Below are positions 9,901 to 17,333 of a stretch of 29,524 bases of DNA, piece by piece. Below the pieces are notes generated by a model. The model saw nothing but the letters and a program-made list of their open reading frames with translations. It made no database searches and was not told the DNA's origin. The stretch lies in the IMG/VR virus record IMGVR_UViG_3300042988_000398, positions 1-29,524 of that record; one strand, given 5' to 3'. Both the position numbers and the translations under genes were made by a program. Numbering within the stretch: the first letter of the stretch is position 1; each line of letters begins with the position of its first letter. The stretch is from a virus.

Positions 9901-11465
9901 TTCTTTACCTGCCCATAACACCATCAACTGATTTTGCAGTAGGCATATTCCTGGCTGAAGTGCAAGCGTATGACCCTACGACAAACGCGGTTGTCACACA
10001 TCGGTTTTCGTCAGGACAAGGATACGACAACGCAGGTACGTTCTATCTACCACGGGTAGAGCAGCCAGCAACGTACCGCCGTGAAGCCGGCGGTTCGACT
10101 GTAGGCGGAAGGCAACAATCATCGGTTGGCGAGCTTACGCTAATTAACAGCGATGGCGCGCTATCGTACATGGCAGACGACTTTTACGACGGCCGTACGC
10201 TAACCATCAAGTGGGGCAACAGGAACGCCGCATACGTCGATTTTACGACAGTTCTCGTGGCTACCATTGACTCGATAAGCTTTGAACGGCAACGCGTCTC
10301 TGTGCGGATAAAAGACCGCTCTAACACGCTAGACAAACCATTTTCGTCAGTTAAGTACGCTGGCGATAACATCCTACCGCTAGGCTTAGAAGGAACTCCT
10401 GACAACCTGAAAGGGCAAAACAAGCCGCGCATCTTCGGGCGCGTTGCTCTCATGCAGCCGCAACTTGTAAATACGTCGCATCTTATCTACCAAGTTACGG
10501 ATAAGGCGATAACAGGAAACGTGCTAAACGTTTTCGATGCAGGAGCGCTTTTATTCAGGCAAACTCCTGATTACACAGATATCAATACGTTACAGGCTGC
10601 AGGGCAGGCCCCATCGGCCGGATATTACAAGTGTTTCTCATCATCTGCAGGAACGTATTTCAGACTTGGCTCGTCGCCTTACGGAACAATTTCATGCTCT
10701 GTCGTAGAAGATTGGGATTACTTAGACTGTTCGGCGTCTGGGATCATTAAAAAGATACTCACTGAACTTGGATTTGTTTCTGGTGCAGATTGGGTCGAGT
10801 CGGACTTTACCGCGCTTAATCAGGTTTGCGCTGGATCACTTGGCGTAATTGTTAACGCTGAAGAAACGACTTCAAGCATTATAGATCGTATCTGCGCAAC
10901 AATCGGCGCGTATTGGGGATTTGACAATCTAAACAGATTTAGGATCGCTCGCATTGACGCACCAAGCGGAACGCCGGTAGCCACATTTACTGAAGATAAT
11001 ACCGTATCGCTCGAAAAGCGTGCAGACTCGGAATATCCTGCATGGCAAATAACCATGGGGGCTGATGTCAACTATGCGGTACAGGATAAATCATCACTCG
11101 CAGGAGTCGTAAGTGTTGAACGCTCTGCATGGTTTTCAGAAGCATCCAGAAACCAAGTAAGCGCAAGTAGTTCAATAAAGACTTCTAGATTGTTAGCCGA
11201 GGATCGCAAGTACGAACAATCGTTGTGGTCGAGTATTTCTCAAGCCGATGCTGAAGCAGACCGCAGGCTTTCTGTGTTCGGTGTAAGACGCGACTCTGTA
11301 ACTCTAACAGTCGCTGACCCTCTAAGTTACTATAATTCCGTAGATATCGGAAGCGTAGTATCCGTGACTAATTCGCGCATCGGATATGATGGTAAACTAT
11401 TCACAGTAACAGGCGTTTATATAGACTATCAACGTGGCCTGCTTGACTTGATTTTATACGGGTAA
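6993..11465 (+). CDS. Beta-helix adsorption module fused to a tail-hub domain
   Basis: A 1490-residue multidomain tail protein. Residues about 1-450 form a right-handed parallel beta-helix (opening YYASPTGSDGNNG, PGDTLRLLPGTY, many NNG/N-rich turns), as in phage receptor-binding or polysaccharide-degrading tailspikes. Residues about 465-665 resemble a LamG/concanavalin-like sandwich (DFSFTYRV, Y-x-R, DGVTWTTL). Residues about 715-870 form another beta domain (NYLKVNGFGFAIPYDTLISGVSVSIER ... TVTVYYV). Residues about 872-980 are Ser/Ala/Thr-rich repeats (SASLTTSI, SNLTTSI). Residues about 980-1490 have the look of a siphovirus baseplate-hub protein (ITMGADVNY, DPLSYYNSVDIGSVVSVTNS). The start is GTG 6 bp after the previous stop with no strong ribosome site, suggesting coupled translation. 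Host recognition is inferred; no hydrolase site was identified. Confidence 0.85.
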   Translation: MTTYYASPTGSDGNNGLSTGSPKTLNGGYAVCNPGDTLRLLPGTYQQKFTMNRSGTNGSPITVTSHDTNNKAIFTGGGTNVLATNLEDQIIYISGDWNVLDAVEIKDFVYYSATGWSGQPAWGGKGITIEATADDNVIRNCVIHNVGAFFIVACGNRPIIEYNTLYDLGLGIYYYIGIYPPNVPTWGSGISLQTRYDLSQTTWSTNKNNGGTIRYNSLKTVYGEGIIAMRQTGATNRIQIYGNTVQDCMAPHLYITNSDNVDMFDNICSAPNYATLFGTVRGPGRGLSIGNEYPSTQNADGCRYLNVYNNLVYGTANPFTYFIQSGTGGFAQLADTVIAFNHFLDGKQGGGGYGNTATTVNFTTSNISNVQFRNNVVTQTNASYSIAAFNTTTGITFSHNRWGKTPGYTLGTGDSVGDPQIALAGSTNPITKEYFRPLSGSVLIGAGVAVSGITTDYEGTTRPNPPTIGGLEGGTSDYEPTGLPWTVGSIGSPPTTGTDEYSPSLDTYSQVGYGLDMWDVTDAAGYTYQILTGDFSFTYRVVSSTGGGAYSKAGSDVRVSLAANSRHITINQIQSGLIQRLIRTTDGGTTGYANGATGPKYQRVVRSGNTITTAYSTDGVTWTTLSTDDVTGWGTQLYVGRIACANDASASVSVIYDNVSLLIPVYLTATASATASASGVITTQVYFDGIADVGPYASAILTSLSVLVSTRPPTASENDTTIGDVPWTNTSNAYSSNSAYAYAYNNNATSRQTNYLKVNGFGFAIPYDTLISGVSVSIERNKNGSYSVQDYSIKLAITSAPTFSSSDYAKPDVWSSPLDQTVVYGGPSDTWGETLTPTIVNSADFGVAISANCAAYGYPRVDAVTVTVYYVLQVLLDTNASSVASVSANLSTTILLAGVPSSIASSSASLTTSITFGCSAALDISVAASLTSSPTFIDGIAISTVSSSSNLTTSIRFASVASGVVSSSAILYLPITPSTDFAVGIFLAEVQAYDPTTNAVVTHRFSSGQGYDNAGTFYLPRVEQPATYRREAGGSTVGGRQQSSVGELTLINSDGALSYMADDFYDGRTLTIKWGNRNAAYVDFTTVLVATIDSISFERQRVSVRIKDRSNTLDKPFSSVKYAGDNILPLGLEGTPDNLKGQNKPRIFGRVALMQPQLVNTSHLIYQVTDKAITGNVLNVFDAGALLFRQTPDYTDINTLQAAGQAPSAGYYKCFSSSAGTYFRLGSSPYGTISCSVVEDWDYLDCSASGIIKKILTELGFVSGADWVESDFTALNQVCAGSLGVIVNAEETTSSIIDRICATIGAYWGFDNLNRFRIARIDAPSGTPVATFTEDNTVSLEKRADSEYPAWQITMGADVNYAVQDKSSLAGVVSVERSAWFSEASRNQVSASSSIKTSRLLAEDRKYEQSLWSSISQADAEADRRLSVFGVRRDSVTLTVADPLSYYNSVDIGSVVSVTNSRIGYDGKLFTVTGVYIDYQRGLLDLILYG

Positions 11466-11469
11466 AAAA

Positions 11470-12219
11470 ATGCTAGTACTAGGCGCATACAATCAAGCAG
11501 ACACAGCATCATTATCTGGCGGGACTTGGAACGCATCGTATCCACTCGCTAATGTAAAGACGCGATACCTGTACCAGCAAGCACGTAGCACGACCAATAC
11601 CGCAGTCGTGATAGTGGACCTTGGAACGCCAATGAATATAGGATGTTGCGGAGTAATCGCAACAAACGCAACAACTAGTACATATCTTACTATTGATGCG
11701 TCCGACACTTTAGCGTTTACTATTGTTCGTTATACATCCGGTGCTATCCAGGGGTACGGAGGAACAGACATTGTAAAAAGCTTTACTGAGCAAGCATTCA
11801 GGTATTGGAAATTTACAGTAACCGACGCGAACCTGTCTTATATTTCCATAGGGCGCATTTTCGTTGGGCGTGCGATTCGCTTTGCAACAAACGTTGAGTA
11901 TGGCTGCTCATTTGGAGTCGAGTCAACGACAGTAGTAACGCCAGCTTTAAGCGGAACAGAATACTTCGAAGAACACGACAACAGGCGCGTTACGTCGGTT
12001 AAGTTCTCATGGCTTACTGATTCTGAAGCGTTATCGACTATGCTGCCCTTGCTAAGAAGCCACGATATTAGCAAAGAGGTTTACCTTGTATTTAATGACG
12101 AAGACACAATATACCGTGCGACACGTAATTACCTTGCAAGGCTAAAACAGATTGATGCTCTATCTAATCCGTATGTTGGGGTTAACTCTGTCGGTCTTCA
12201 GTTGATAGAGATTATCTGA
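11470..12219 (+). CDS. Tail-tip/hub-associated protein
   Basis: A 249-residue protein starting MLVLGAYNQADTASLSGGTW. The N-terminal half, with AVVIVDLGTPMNIGCCGVIATNATTS and FRYWKFTVTDANLSYISIGRIFVG, resembles a discoidin/galactose-binding beta sandwich. The C-terminal half (RRVTSVKFSWLTDSEALSTMLPLLRSH) looks like a conserved siphovirus tail-tip protein that accompanies the hub. It begins 4 bp after the hub gene ends and stops just before the next start, consistent with stoichiometric assembly in the tail tip. The exact role is not known from sequence. Confidence 0.75.
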   Translation: MLVLGAYNQADTASLSGGTWNASYPLANVKTRYLYQQARSTTNTAVVIVDLGTPMNIGCCGVIATNATTSTYLTIDASDTLAFTIVRYTSGAIQGYGGTDIVKSFTEQAFRYWKFTVTDANLSYISIGRIFVGRAIRFATNVEYGCSFGVESTTVVTPALSGTEYFEEHDNRRVTSVKFSWLTDSEALSTMLPLLRSHDISKEVYLVFNDEDTIYRATRNYLARLKQIDALSNPYVGVNSVGLQLIEII

Positions 12220-12220
12220 T

Positions 12221-13627
12221 ATGGCGCTATATCGGCAAAACTCTACCGGGTTTCTATGCGAGTTCGCGTCTAATCCTGGCGCAGGGTATACCGCAGTGTC
12301 TTCCATGCCTGTAGACACGATAACCAATAAGGTTAACTGGTACAGGGCGTTAGATACGTACGGTCAAACTAGTTCTTGGCATCCTTCATTACAAAGCACA
12401 GACTCATATCCGGACGTACCACTTCCACCGGGGCTAAGTGGTAGCGGCGTCAACATTGCAGCATCAAGGTACCAGACGTTTGAAGAATCAGGGCTTCCTC
12501 CGCTAAGCCTTGCTAGTGTTAGCGTTTTGCAGCAATCCGGCGGGTATCACGGGTCGAAGTGTATAAAGCTTACCGCAACTCTTGCAAATGGAACGATATG
12601 GTTTGGAACTTCATCAACTGCGTATAACGTAAAGCTTACTCCAAATAAAAGGTGGATACTTTCACTATACTGCACTACGCCAACAGCAATACAACGTTCG
12701 TTTTCTGTATTGCTTCAAACCGCCACAACGCAATATAGCGTTACTTTTACAACATCAGGGATAGCTAACACATGGCAGAGGGTATCTACTCCTATTGACT
12801 TGCGAGGAGACGCGGCATCTGGTGGAACAATCGGGATTAAGATAATCCCAACAGGCGCCGACTTGCTTGTTGACGCAATAATGCTAGAAGAGAGAATAGG
12901 GGACGGATCAGAACCAAGTGCCTATTCTGGTGAATCAGGCGCGGTAGATGGGGATCAGGTACTTGACGCTACTCTATCCGTAGATAAGTTAGCAGCGGGC
13001 ACGATTGGCGCGCAGACGATAAACCTTAATGGTTCCGGGTCAATCATTCAATCCAGCAACTACGCAGTTGGGTCAGCAGGATGGCAGATTGAAGGCGATG
13101 GAAGTGCGGAGTTCGCTAATGTCACAGTACGTGGAACTCTGAACGCAGCGGATCTAAAAGCCGGAACTATTTTAGCTGCAAGGTACGGAAACGATACAAT
13201 AGGAACAGGTCCTATCGTTAACGAGTCAATTTCGTATGTACGAGGTTCGTATACAACACAAACTATTTCTTCTACTTCTGGTACTGTAAGCCTTCAGTTG
13301 TCATTAACTGTACCCGCAGCAACATACCGTGGCGGTATAGCTATTTTTGCAAGCATGGCCTCAAATACAGCTTTTGCTTTAGATACTGGTCAGACAGCAT
13401 GGGTCGGTGTTGCAATAGTTAAGTCTGGATCTTCTCTTAGCTTTGGCAATACGATGGGTAAAGACATCACAGCATTTGCATTTAAGCCGACGGCTATTGC
13501 ATTCGCATACGACTCAGCGCCAGGAACTGGCGCAATAACATATGACATCTATGCTGGACAATATAATCAGCCAGGGACGACATACTCGTTTAAAACATCA
13601 ATTCTTATTCTTGAGTTGAAGCGATGA
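12221..13627 (+). CDS. Tail fibre/tip protein with carbohydrate-binding-like domain
   Basis: A 468-residue protein. Residues about 80-230 resemble a carbohydrate-binding module (YQTFEESGLPPLSLASVSV ... LLVDAIMLEE). A short region with VLDATLSVDKLAAGTIGAQTINLNG follows, then GWQIEGDGSAEFANVTVRGTLNA at about 285-310. This last motif is typical of phage tail-tip proteins at the point where a fibre or tip leaves the baseplate. The C-terminal part is beta-rich and probably receptor-facing. The ATG lies 1 bp after the preceding stop; its own stop overlaps the next start as ATGA (13624-13627). Confidence 0.75.
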   Translation: MALYRQNSTGFLCEFASNPGAGYTAVSSMPVDTITNKVNWYRALDTYGQTSSWHPSLQSTDSYPDVPLPPGLSGSGVNIAASRYQTFEESGLPPLSLASVSVLQQSGGYHGSKCIKLTATLANGTIWFGTSSTAYNVKLTPNKRWILSLYCTTPTAIQRSFSVLLQTATTQYSVTFTTSGIANTWQRVSTPIDLRGDAASGGTIGIKIIPTGADLLVDAIMLEERIGDGSEPSAYSGESGAVDGDQVLDATLSVDKLAAGTIGAQTINLNGSGSIIQSSNYAVGSAGWQIEGDGSAEFANVTVRGTLNAADLKAGTILAARYGNDTIGTGPIVNESISYVRGSYTTQTISSTSGTVSLQLSLTVPAATYRGGIAIFASMASNTAFALDTGQTAWVGVAIVKSGSSLSFGNTMGKDITAFAFKPTAIAFAYDSAPGTGAITYDIYAGQYNQPGTTYSFKTSILILELKR

Positions 13628-14034
13628 AGTACAACGCTGTTTATGATGTAGAAAGCGGACGTGTAATAAAGCACATCGCTCAAGTAGAAGACGAGGCATT
13701 TAATGCGCTTAACGTTCCTGACGGATGTGCAATATACGGCGGTGAGCTTGATCCAGAAAAGTATTTTGTATCTGACGGTGAGCCAGTAGAGCGAGCATCA
13801 ATGGGATGCAGTGCGGATAAGCTAGAAATAAAAGCTAATGGCAATGACATGATAACCGTTGAAGGAGTTATAGTCGGTTCATCTATAGTAATTAGCGGAC
13901 CAACAGGTCAAGAAACGCACACAAAAGACGACGACGACGTTCTAGAAATATCGTCGTCAGTTCCGGGAGATTATACTATGACTATCGAGCTATTCCCGTT
14001 CATTACAGAAACGGTTCGTTATCGTGCGTATTAA
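13624..14034 (+). CDS. Putative tail fibre accessory protein
   Basis: A 136-residue protein (MKYNAVYDVESGRVIKHIAQV ...) with no recognised domain. The opening resembles small phage proteins that restate a feature and its N-terminal beta strands, as found beside fibre genes. Residues about 70-136 (LEIKANGNDMITVEGVIVGSSIVISG ... GDYTMTIELFPF) read as an Ig-like beta sandwich. It overlaps the upstream fibre gene by 4 bp and the downstream gene by 11 bp, so translation is probably coupled. A structural or chaperone role at the fibre is inferred from position. Confidence 0.65.
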   Translation: MKYNAVYDVESGRVIKHIAQVEDEAFNALNVPDGCAIYGGELDPEKYFVSDGEPVERASMGCSADKLEIKANGNDMITVEGVIVGSSIVISGPTGQETHTKDDDDVLEISSSVPGDYTMTIELFPFITETVRYRAY

Positions 14035-14392
14035 CATCACAACATCGCTAGATGCACGTAGGGTATTGTTATGTTCTTACGTCAACGAAATAAGGAAAAC
14101 GAAACTTCGCGAACCATTAGAGTTTGATGGTTACACGTACGACACAGACGAAACAAGCATATCCGATCTAAGCTCAGTAATATCTGCCATTAGCGCAGGA
14201 ATTGCTCCAGCAACTATCACATGGCGAACTGCCGATAACATCAGCGTACAGCACACGCAAGACTCATTAAAAGCGCTTGCAGAATCGATGTTGTTTAGAC
14301 AACAATTTGTTTACGTCACAAGCTTCGCGCTTAAAGACGCAATCAATTCAACAGAACAACCGGAGGCTATAGACATTCACTCTGGATGGTGA
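14024..14392 (+). CDS. DUF4376-like phage protein next to tail fibre genes
   Basis: A 122-residue protein starting at GTG inside the end of the previous gene. The segment RRVLLCSYVNEIRKTKLREPLEFDGYTYDTDETSISDLSSVISA, followed by ITWRTADNISVQHTQDSLKALAESM, matches the pattern of the DUF4376 family: an (E)FxGYxFDxD core, then WRTADN and a helical end. This family recurs beside phage tail fibre genes and is thought to act in fibre assembly, but its biochemical role is unknown. An 11-bp overlap suggests coupled expression. Confidence 0.7.
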   Translation: MRINITTSLDARRVLLCSYVNEIRKTKLREPLEFDGYTYDTDETSISDLSSVISAISAGIAPATITWRTADNISVQHTQDSLKALAESMLFRQQFVYVTSFALKDAINSTEQPEAIDIHSGW

Positions 14393-14420
14393 CACTACGT
14401 AATAACTAACAGGAACTAAC

Positions 14421-15170
14421 ATGGCCAAGCAACGCACGCGGGCGCAGAAACAAGATGATAACTGCGAGGTTGAATTCCAGTACCCACCATGCGGCAAGCA
14501 GCTTAAGCCGCTAAACAGGGCTCAGGGAAACCATCTAGCGGCGCTTAAATCCCAAACGTGTGTGTTTTCTACCGGACCTGCAGGGACCGGAAAGACTTTC
14601 CTTACAGCGGCCTATGCTGCCCAACAATTGCGCGACCATGAGATTAGCCATATTGTAGTCACAAGACCAACAGTCGAAGCAGGTTCGCGCGGACTTGGGT
14701 ATCTACCTGGAGACCTTCACGAGAAATATGCCGTTTGGATTGCGCCATTCCTGAAAGGATTCAACTATATTCTAGGGAAAAGCTATTACGAATACCTGTA
14801 CAAGATAGAGCGCATTATTCCTTGTCCGCTTCAGTACTGCCAGGGTTTGTCTTTCGGCGGAGAAGACGACGCCACGATTGTTCTAGCCGATGAATTCGAA
14901 AACGCCAGCTTGCAGGAACTAAAGATGCTGCTTACGCGAGTTGGGGATAACACCAAGATATTCCTAGGCGGCGATACCCAGCAAATCATGACGACAAACA
15001 GCGGGTTTAGTGACGCAATCGGATTGCTGCGTAACGTTCCAAGCGTATCGCATATCCAGTACACACGTGACGATATCGTTCGTTCTAACTTCGTGCGCCA
15101 TGTACTCGACGCGTTCGAGGGAGTTAGTTACGCAGACCGCCGGCTTGGAGGAGTGTTCGCGCCTACTTAA
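14421..15170 (+). CDS. phoH: PhoH-like ATPase
   Basis: A 249-residue P-loop NTPase of the PhoH family. Walker A is GPAGTGKT (residues 52-59). A PhoH-type block TRPTVEAGSRGLGYLPGDLHEK follows, then Walker B with TIVLADEFENASLQELKMLLTRVG, and the sensor-like FLGGDTQQI. An AGGA ribosome site precedes the ATG. PhoH proteins are common in tailed phages and probably act in RNA or phosphate-stress metabolism, but the phage role is unsettled. This is the last + strand gene. Its stop overlaps the integrase stop on the other strand, leaving no space for a terminator between the convergent genes. Confidence 0.92.
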   Translation: MAKQRTRAQKQDDNCEVEFQYPPCGKQLKPLNRAQGNHLAALKSQTCVFSTGPAGTGKTFLTAAYAAQQLRDHEISHIVVTRPTVEAGSRGLGYLPGDLHEKYAVWIAPFLKGFNYILGKSYYEYLYKIERIIPCPLQYCQGLSFGGEDDATIVLADEFENASLQELKMLLTRVGDNTKIFLGGDTQQIMTTNSGFSDAIGLLRNVPSVSHIQYTRDDIVRSNFVRHVLDAFEGVSYADRRLGGVFAPT

Positions 15171-16134
15171 GTTTCTTCGCAATGTTCTCCGCGCTTTCTC
15201 GATAGTAGATCATGAGCGAGCGCGGATCGCGATGTCCGACCATTCGCGCAAGCTCTAGCACGTCGAGTTGCTTTGATAGTCTCGTAAGTGCTAGTGCGCG
15301 GGAGTCGTGAAAGTGCAGGCCGGTAACGCCAGCGGCTTGCATAGCGCGCCGAAACGTCGTATCCCTGTTGTTCTCGCTTGTCGTGAACACGCGCGCGGCA
15401 TCAAGTCCGCGCAGCTTGCTAATCAACTCGACCGCTCGGTTGGTCAGAGGAACGTCGCGCGGATCTCCGTTTTTAGTTCTCGGCAAGTGCGCGACTCTGC
15501 GCGCCAGGTCCACATGCCGCCATTCCAGCGACAGGATTTCGCCAGATCTCATAGCCGTCTCGGCTGACAACATGAACGCGATGGCAATCTGTTGCTTGCA
15601 CGTCTCGACGGGTTCATCCTCGTCATAACCCAGCGCGATGCAGATTCGCTCAATCTCGTCATCGGTCGGCAGTCGTGTACGCGGGCGAGGTTGCTTCGGC
15701 TTGCGCACGTCCTTAACCGGATTGATCGCAACCAGGCGCAACTCCCGTCGTGCGTACTCGAAAACAGCCGACAGCAGGCATAAGTAGCGTAGTGTAGACG
15801 CCGGGCCGACATTGAACGCATCGCGCAACTGTGACACGATTTCGGGCGTTACAGAGGCAACCGTCATAGCGGCTATTGGATGTTTCGCAAACAGCGCGAG
15901 CGTTTGCGACTCCCAGCGCGAGGTGATCTTTTTGCTACCGACGTCTCGGTAGTAGCCGTCAAACAATGATTGCATCGTCTTGCCGGTCGGCAGTGAGCCG
16001 GTTTCGATGCTTCGCTCAGTCTCTAGCGCCCATGCGCTAGCCTCAGACTTGAGGCGAAATGATGCCGACCTACGGATGCCTAGCTTAAAGACATCCGCTC
16101 GCCATGTCGTTCCCCTCTTGCGTATCGTTGCCAC
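15163..16134 (-). CDS. int: Tyrosine recombinase (phage integrase)
   Basis: A site-specific recombinase of 323 residues. The N-terminal opening ATIRKRGTTWRADVFKLGIRRSASF matches the arm/core-binding region of phage integrases. The C-terminal catalytic domain shows Arg in AMRSGEILSLEWRHVDL, Lys in TKNGD, HxxR in FHDSRAL, His in GHRD and the nucleophile Tyr in MIYYRES. The frame stays open to a GTG at 16251, but the GTG at 16134 has AGGCGGG 4-5 bp upstream and gives the usual MATIRKRG-type start, so I chose it. The region is GC-richer than the flanks. It implies a temperate or formerly temperate phage, but no repressor is visible here. Confidence 0.88.
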   Translation of the reverse strand: MATIRKRGTTWRADVFKLGIRRSASFRLKSEASAWALETERSIETGSLPTGKTMQSLFDGYYRDVGSKKITSRWESQTLALFAKHPIAAMTVASVTPEIVSQLRDAFNVGPASTLRYLCLLSAVFEYARRELRLVAINPVKDVRKPKQPRPRTRLPTDDEIERICIALGYDEDEPVETCKQQIAIAFMLSAETAMRSGEILSLEWRHVDLARRVAHLPRTKNGDPRDVPLTNRAVELISKLRGLDAARVFTTSENNRDTTFRRAMQAAGVTGLHFHDSRALALTRLSKQLDVLELARMVGHRDPRSLMIYYRESAENIAKKLK

Positions 16135-16313
16135 TGTCCCGCCTGGCGTAATTTCTGGCGTGAAAGTGTGGATCGTTGCGGACGATTGCGCAAGTCTACG
16201 GAATGCCGTTAGCCTGTTAGCGACTGATCCTATTGCGGTTTGAGCGTTCACGGAGTCATCCGTACAATACCGGAATGCTATTAGATTTCATCCTTTAGGA
16301 ACCGACAAAGCGC
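16135..16313. promoter_or_regulatory. Non-coding gap before int; candidate attP/control region
   Basis: This 179-bp gap separates the likely integrase start from the stop of the next upstream small gene. It contains CTGGCGTAA (16143-16151) and CTGGCGTGA (16155-16163), matching a second pair at 16338-16359. It also holds a 5-bp inverted repeat ACGGA/TCCGT around 16250-16263. An attachment site or integrase control region is an inference from these repeats next to int. No host-matching core can be tested here. Confidence 0.35.
16143..16163 (+). repeat. CTGGCGTRA motif pair (candidate integrase arm sites)
   Basis: Two copies, CTGGCGTAA at 16143-16151 and CTGGCGTGA at 16155-16163, are 12 bp apart start to start, close to one helical turn. 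They lie just upstream of the chosen integrase start. If the longer GTG start at 16251 were used they would be inside the gene. Confidence 0.45.
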
Positions 16314-16586
16314 CTACTCCGCGCTCTGCGCGTCGTCCTGGCGTGATGCTGGCGTGATCGTCTCCCGTATTTTTTCTGCAACGTATGATGCCGGTTCAAT
16401 ATCTCCAATTGACTCAACGATTGCCGCGCATTCCTCGCGGGCATTCCTGTCCGCAGCTTCGATGTCCGGTTGCATCGCGTCGATTGCGGCTTGTGCTTGA
16501 GGCGTGAAGCATGTCCAATCGTGATTATTATCGTCGTATCGGCTAGCCTTACATATCGCCCGCGCGACTCGCTCAAGTCTGTCCAC
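16314..16586 (-). CDS. Small phage protein, paralogue 4 of a tandem family
   Basis: A 90-residue protein starting at GTG with GGAG about 8 bp upstream. It opens MDRLERVARAICKASRYDDNN. The centre carries the family motif NAREECAAIVESIG at about 48-61, followed by YVAEKIRETI. The motif recurs in the two upstream neighbours. The role is unknown. The GTG overlaps the end of the previous gene by 14 bp, so translation is probably coupled. Its 3' end contains the CTGGCGTGAT repeats. Confidence 0.7.
   Translation of the reverse strand: MDRLERVARAICKASRYDDNNHDWTCFTPQAQAAIDAMQPDIEAADRNAREECAAIVESIGDIEPASYVAEKIRETITPASRQDDAQSAE
16338..16359 (+). repeat. Tandem CTGGCGTGAT pair
   Basis: CTGGCGTGAT occurs at 16338-16347 and again at 16349-16358, 11 bp apart start to start. 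The pair lies in the 3' end of the neighbouring small gene, where it also encodes its C-terminal ITPASRQDDAQ. The same core occurs at 16143-16163, about 195 bp away. Confidence 0.45.
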
Positions 16587-16830
16587 TTATAGTCTCCATG
16601 ATTGCCCGTTCGCATCGTTTCGCTGAGTGGACTCCAGTCATCCACTCTTGCCCGGTGTTTTCATAGGACTCCGCAATTTTGTCGCAAATCGCCGCGCATT
16701 CCTCGCGGGCCGCTCTGTTGCAGGCGTTCCATGCGTTGTGTGCAGCGTTTATCTGTTCCTCGTCCATCGCTTCGCGCCATGTGTGGTCGTCTCGAGGGAT
16801 TATTGAGTCGAGCCATTCATCAAACGTCAT
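16573..16830 (-). CDS. Small phage protein, paralogue 3 of a tandem family
   Basis: An 85-residue protein starting MTFDEWLDSIIPRDDHTWREAMDEEQINAAHNAWNACNRAAREECAAICDKIAESYENT. The start ATG overlaps the stop of the upstream gene as ATGA (16827-16830) and has GGAG upstream; the frame is open further upstream, but that part overlaps the previous gene. It shares the MTFDEW/F opening and the AAREECAAI core with its neighbours. The function is unknown; the acidic, helical make-up is typical of small phage early proteins. Confidence 0.72.
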   Translation of the reverse strand: MTFDEWLDSIIPRDDHTWREAMDEEQINAAHNAWNACNRAAREECAAICDKIAESYENTGQEWMTGVHSAKRCERAIMETISGQT

Positions 16831-17051
16831 TTCATCGTCTCCCGAATTTCGTCTGCGATTCCTGCAACCACACCGGAAACGTCCATTTGCGCGTGCTCCC
16901 ACGATTCCGCAATCCTCGCGCATTCCTCGCGCGCCGCTCGGTCCTGGTTCATTATTTCGTGGTACAACTTCTCGATACCGTCATACCGAGCATCACAAGT
17001 AGCCCTCCATGCGGCATCCTTTAACTTTTCCGTGAATTCATCGAATGTCAT
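16827..17051 (-). CDS. Small phage protein, paralogue 2 of a tandem family
   Basis: A 74-residue protein, MTFDEFTEKLKDAAWRATCDARYDGIEKLYHEIM then NQDRAAREECARIAESWEH. AGGAG lies 7 bp before the ATG. It shares the MTFDEF opening, the DRAAREECA core and the ending IRETM with its neighbours, which marks a local duplication. The function is unknown. The stop overlaps the next start by 4 bp. Confidence 0.75.
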   Translation of the reverse strand: MTFDEFTEKLKDAAWRATCDARYDGIEKLYHEIMNQDRAAREECARIAESWEHAQMDVSGVVAGIADEIRETMK

Positions 17052-17084
17052 TGCATTTCTCCTGTTGGGTTGGCAAGTCCTGGC

Positions 17085-17333
17085 TTAAATCCCGATTGAC
17101 TCGATTGCGAGTCTCGCAGCCAGCTTCAGAATTTCTTCCTTGCATTCGCGTATCACAAGCCGTTCAGCCTGTGCTACATACTCGGCTCGCCTGACCGCGT
17201 CTGCTGAATTGTCGCAGGCATGGCCCCATCGCAAGTGTTTAGATTCATTGTGATAATCAGTAGCTCGCAATATCTCGGCTGCGTCTGATACTGCATTGCC
17301 CGCCTTTTTCTTGAATTCATCGAACAGAGTCAT
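17085..17333 (-). CDS. Small phage protein, divergent paralogue 1
   Basis: An 82-residue protein, MTLFDEFKKKAGNAVSDAAEILRATDYHNESKHL ... AERLVIRECKEEILKLAARLAIESIGI. The MTLFDEF opening and the IRECKEEI core resemble the three downstream genes but weakly. A GGGGAAGG ribosome site precedes the ATG. It starts only 15 bp after the last tRNA-like element of the array, so an array transcript could also serve as its mRNA leader. The function is unknown. Confidence 0.72.
   Translation of the reverse strand: MTLFDEFKKKAGNAVSDAAEILRATDYHNESKHLRWGHACDNSADAVRRAEYVAQAERLVIRECKEEILKLAARLAIESIGI

Noticed and set aside
16135-16251. Longer integrase from GTG at 16251
   Set aside because: The extra 39 residues do not look like an integrase, the upstream ribosome site is poor, and the GTG at 16134 has a good one and gives a typical start.
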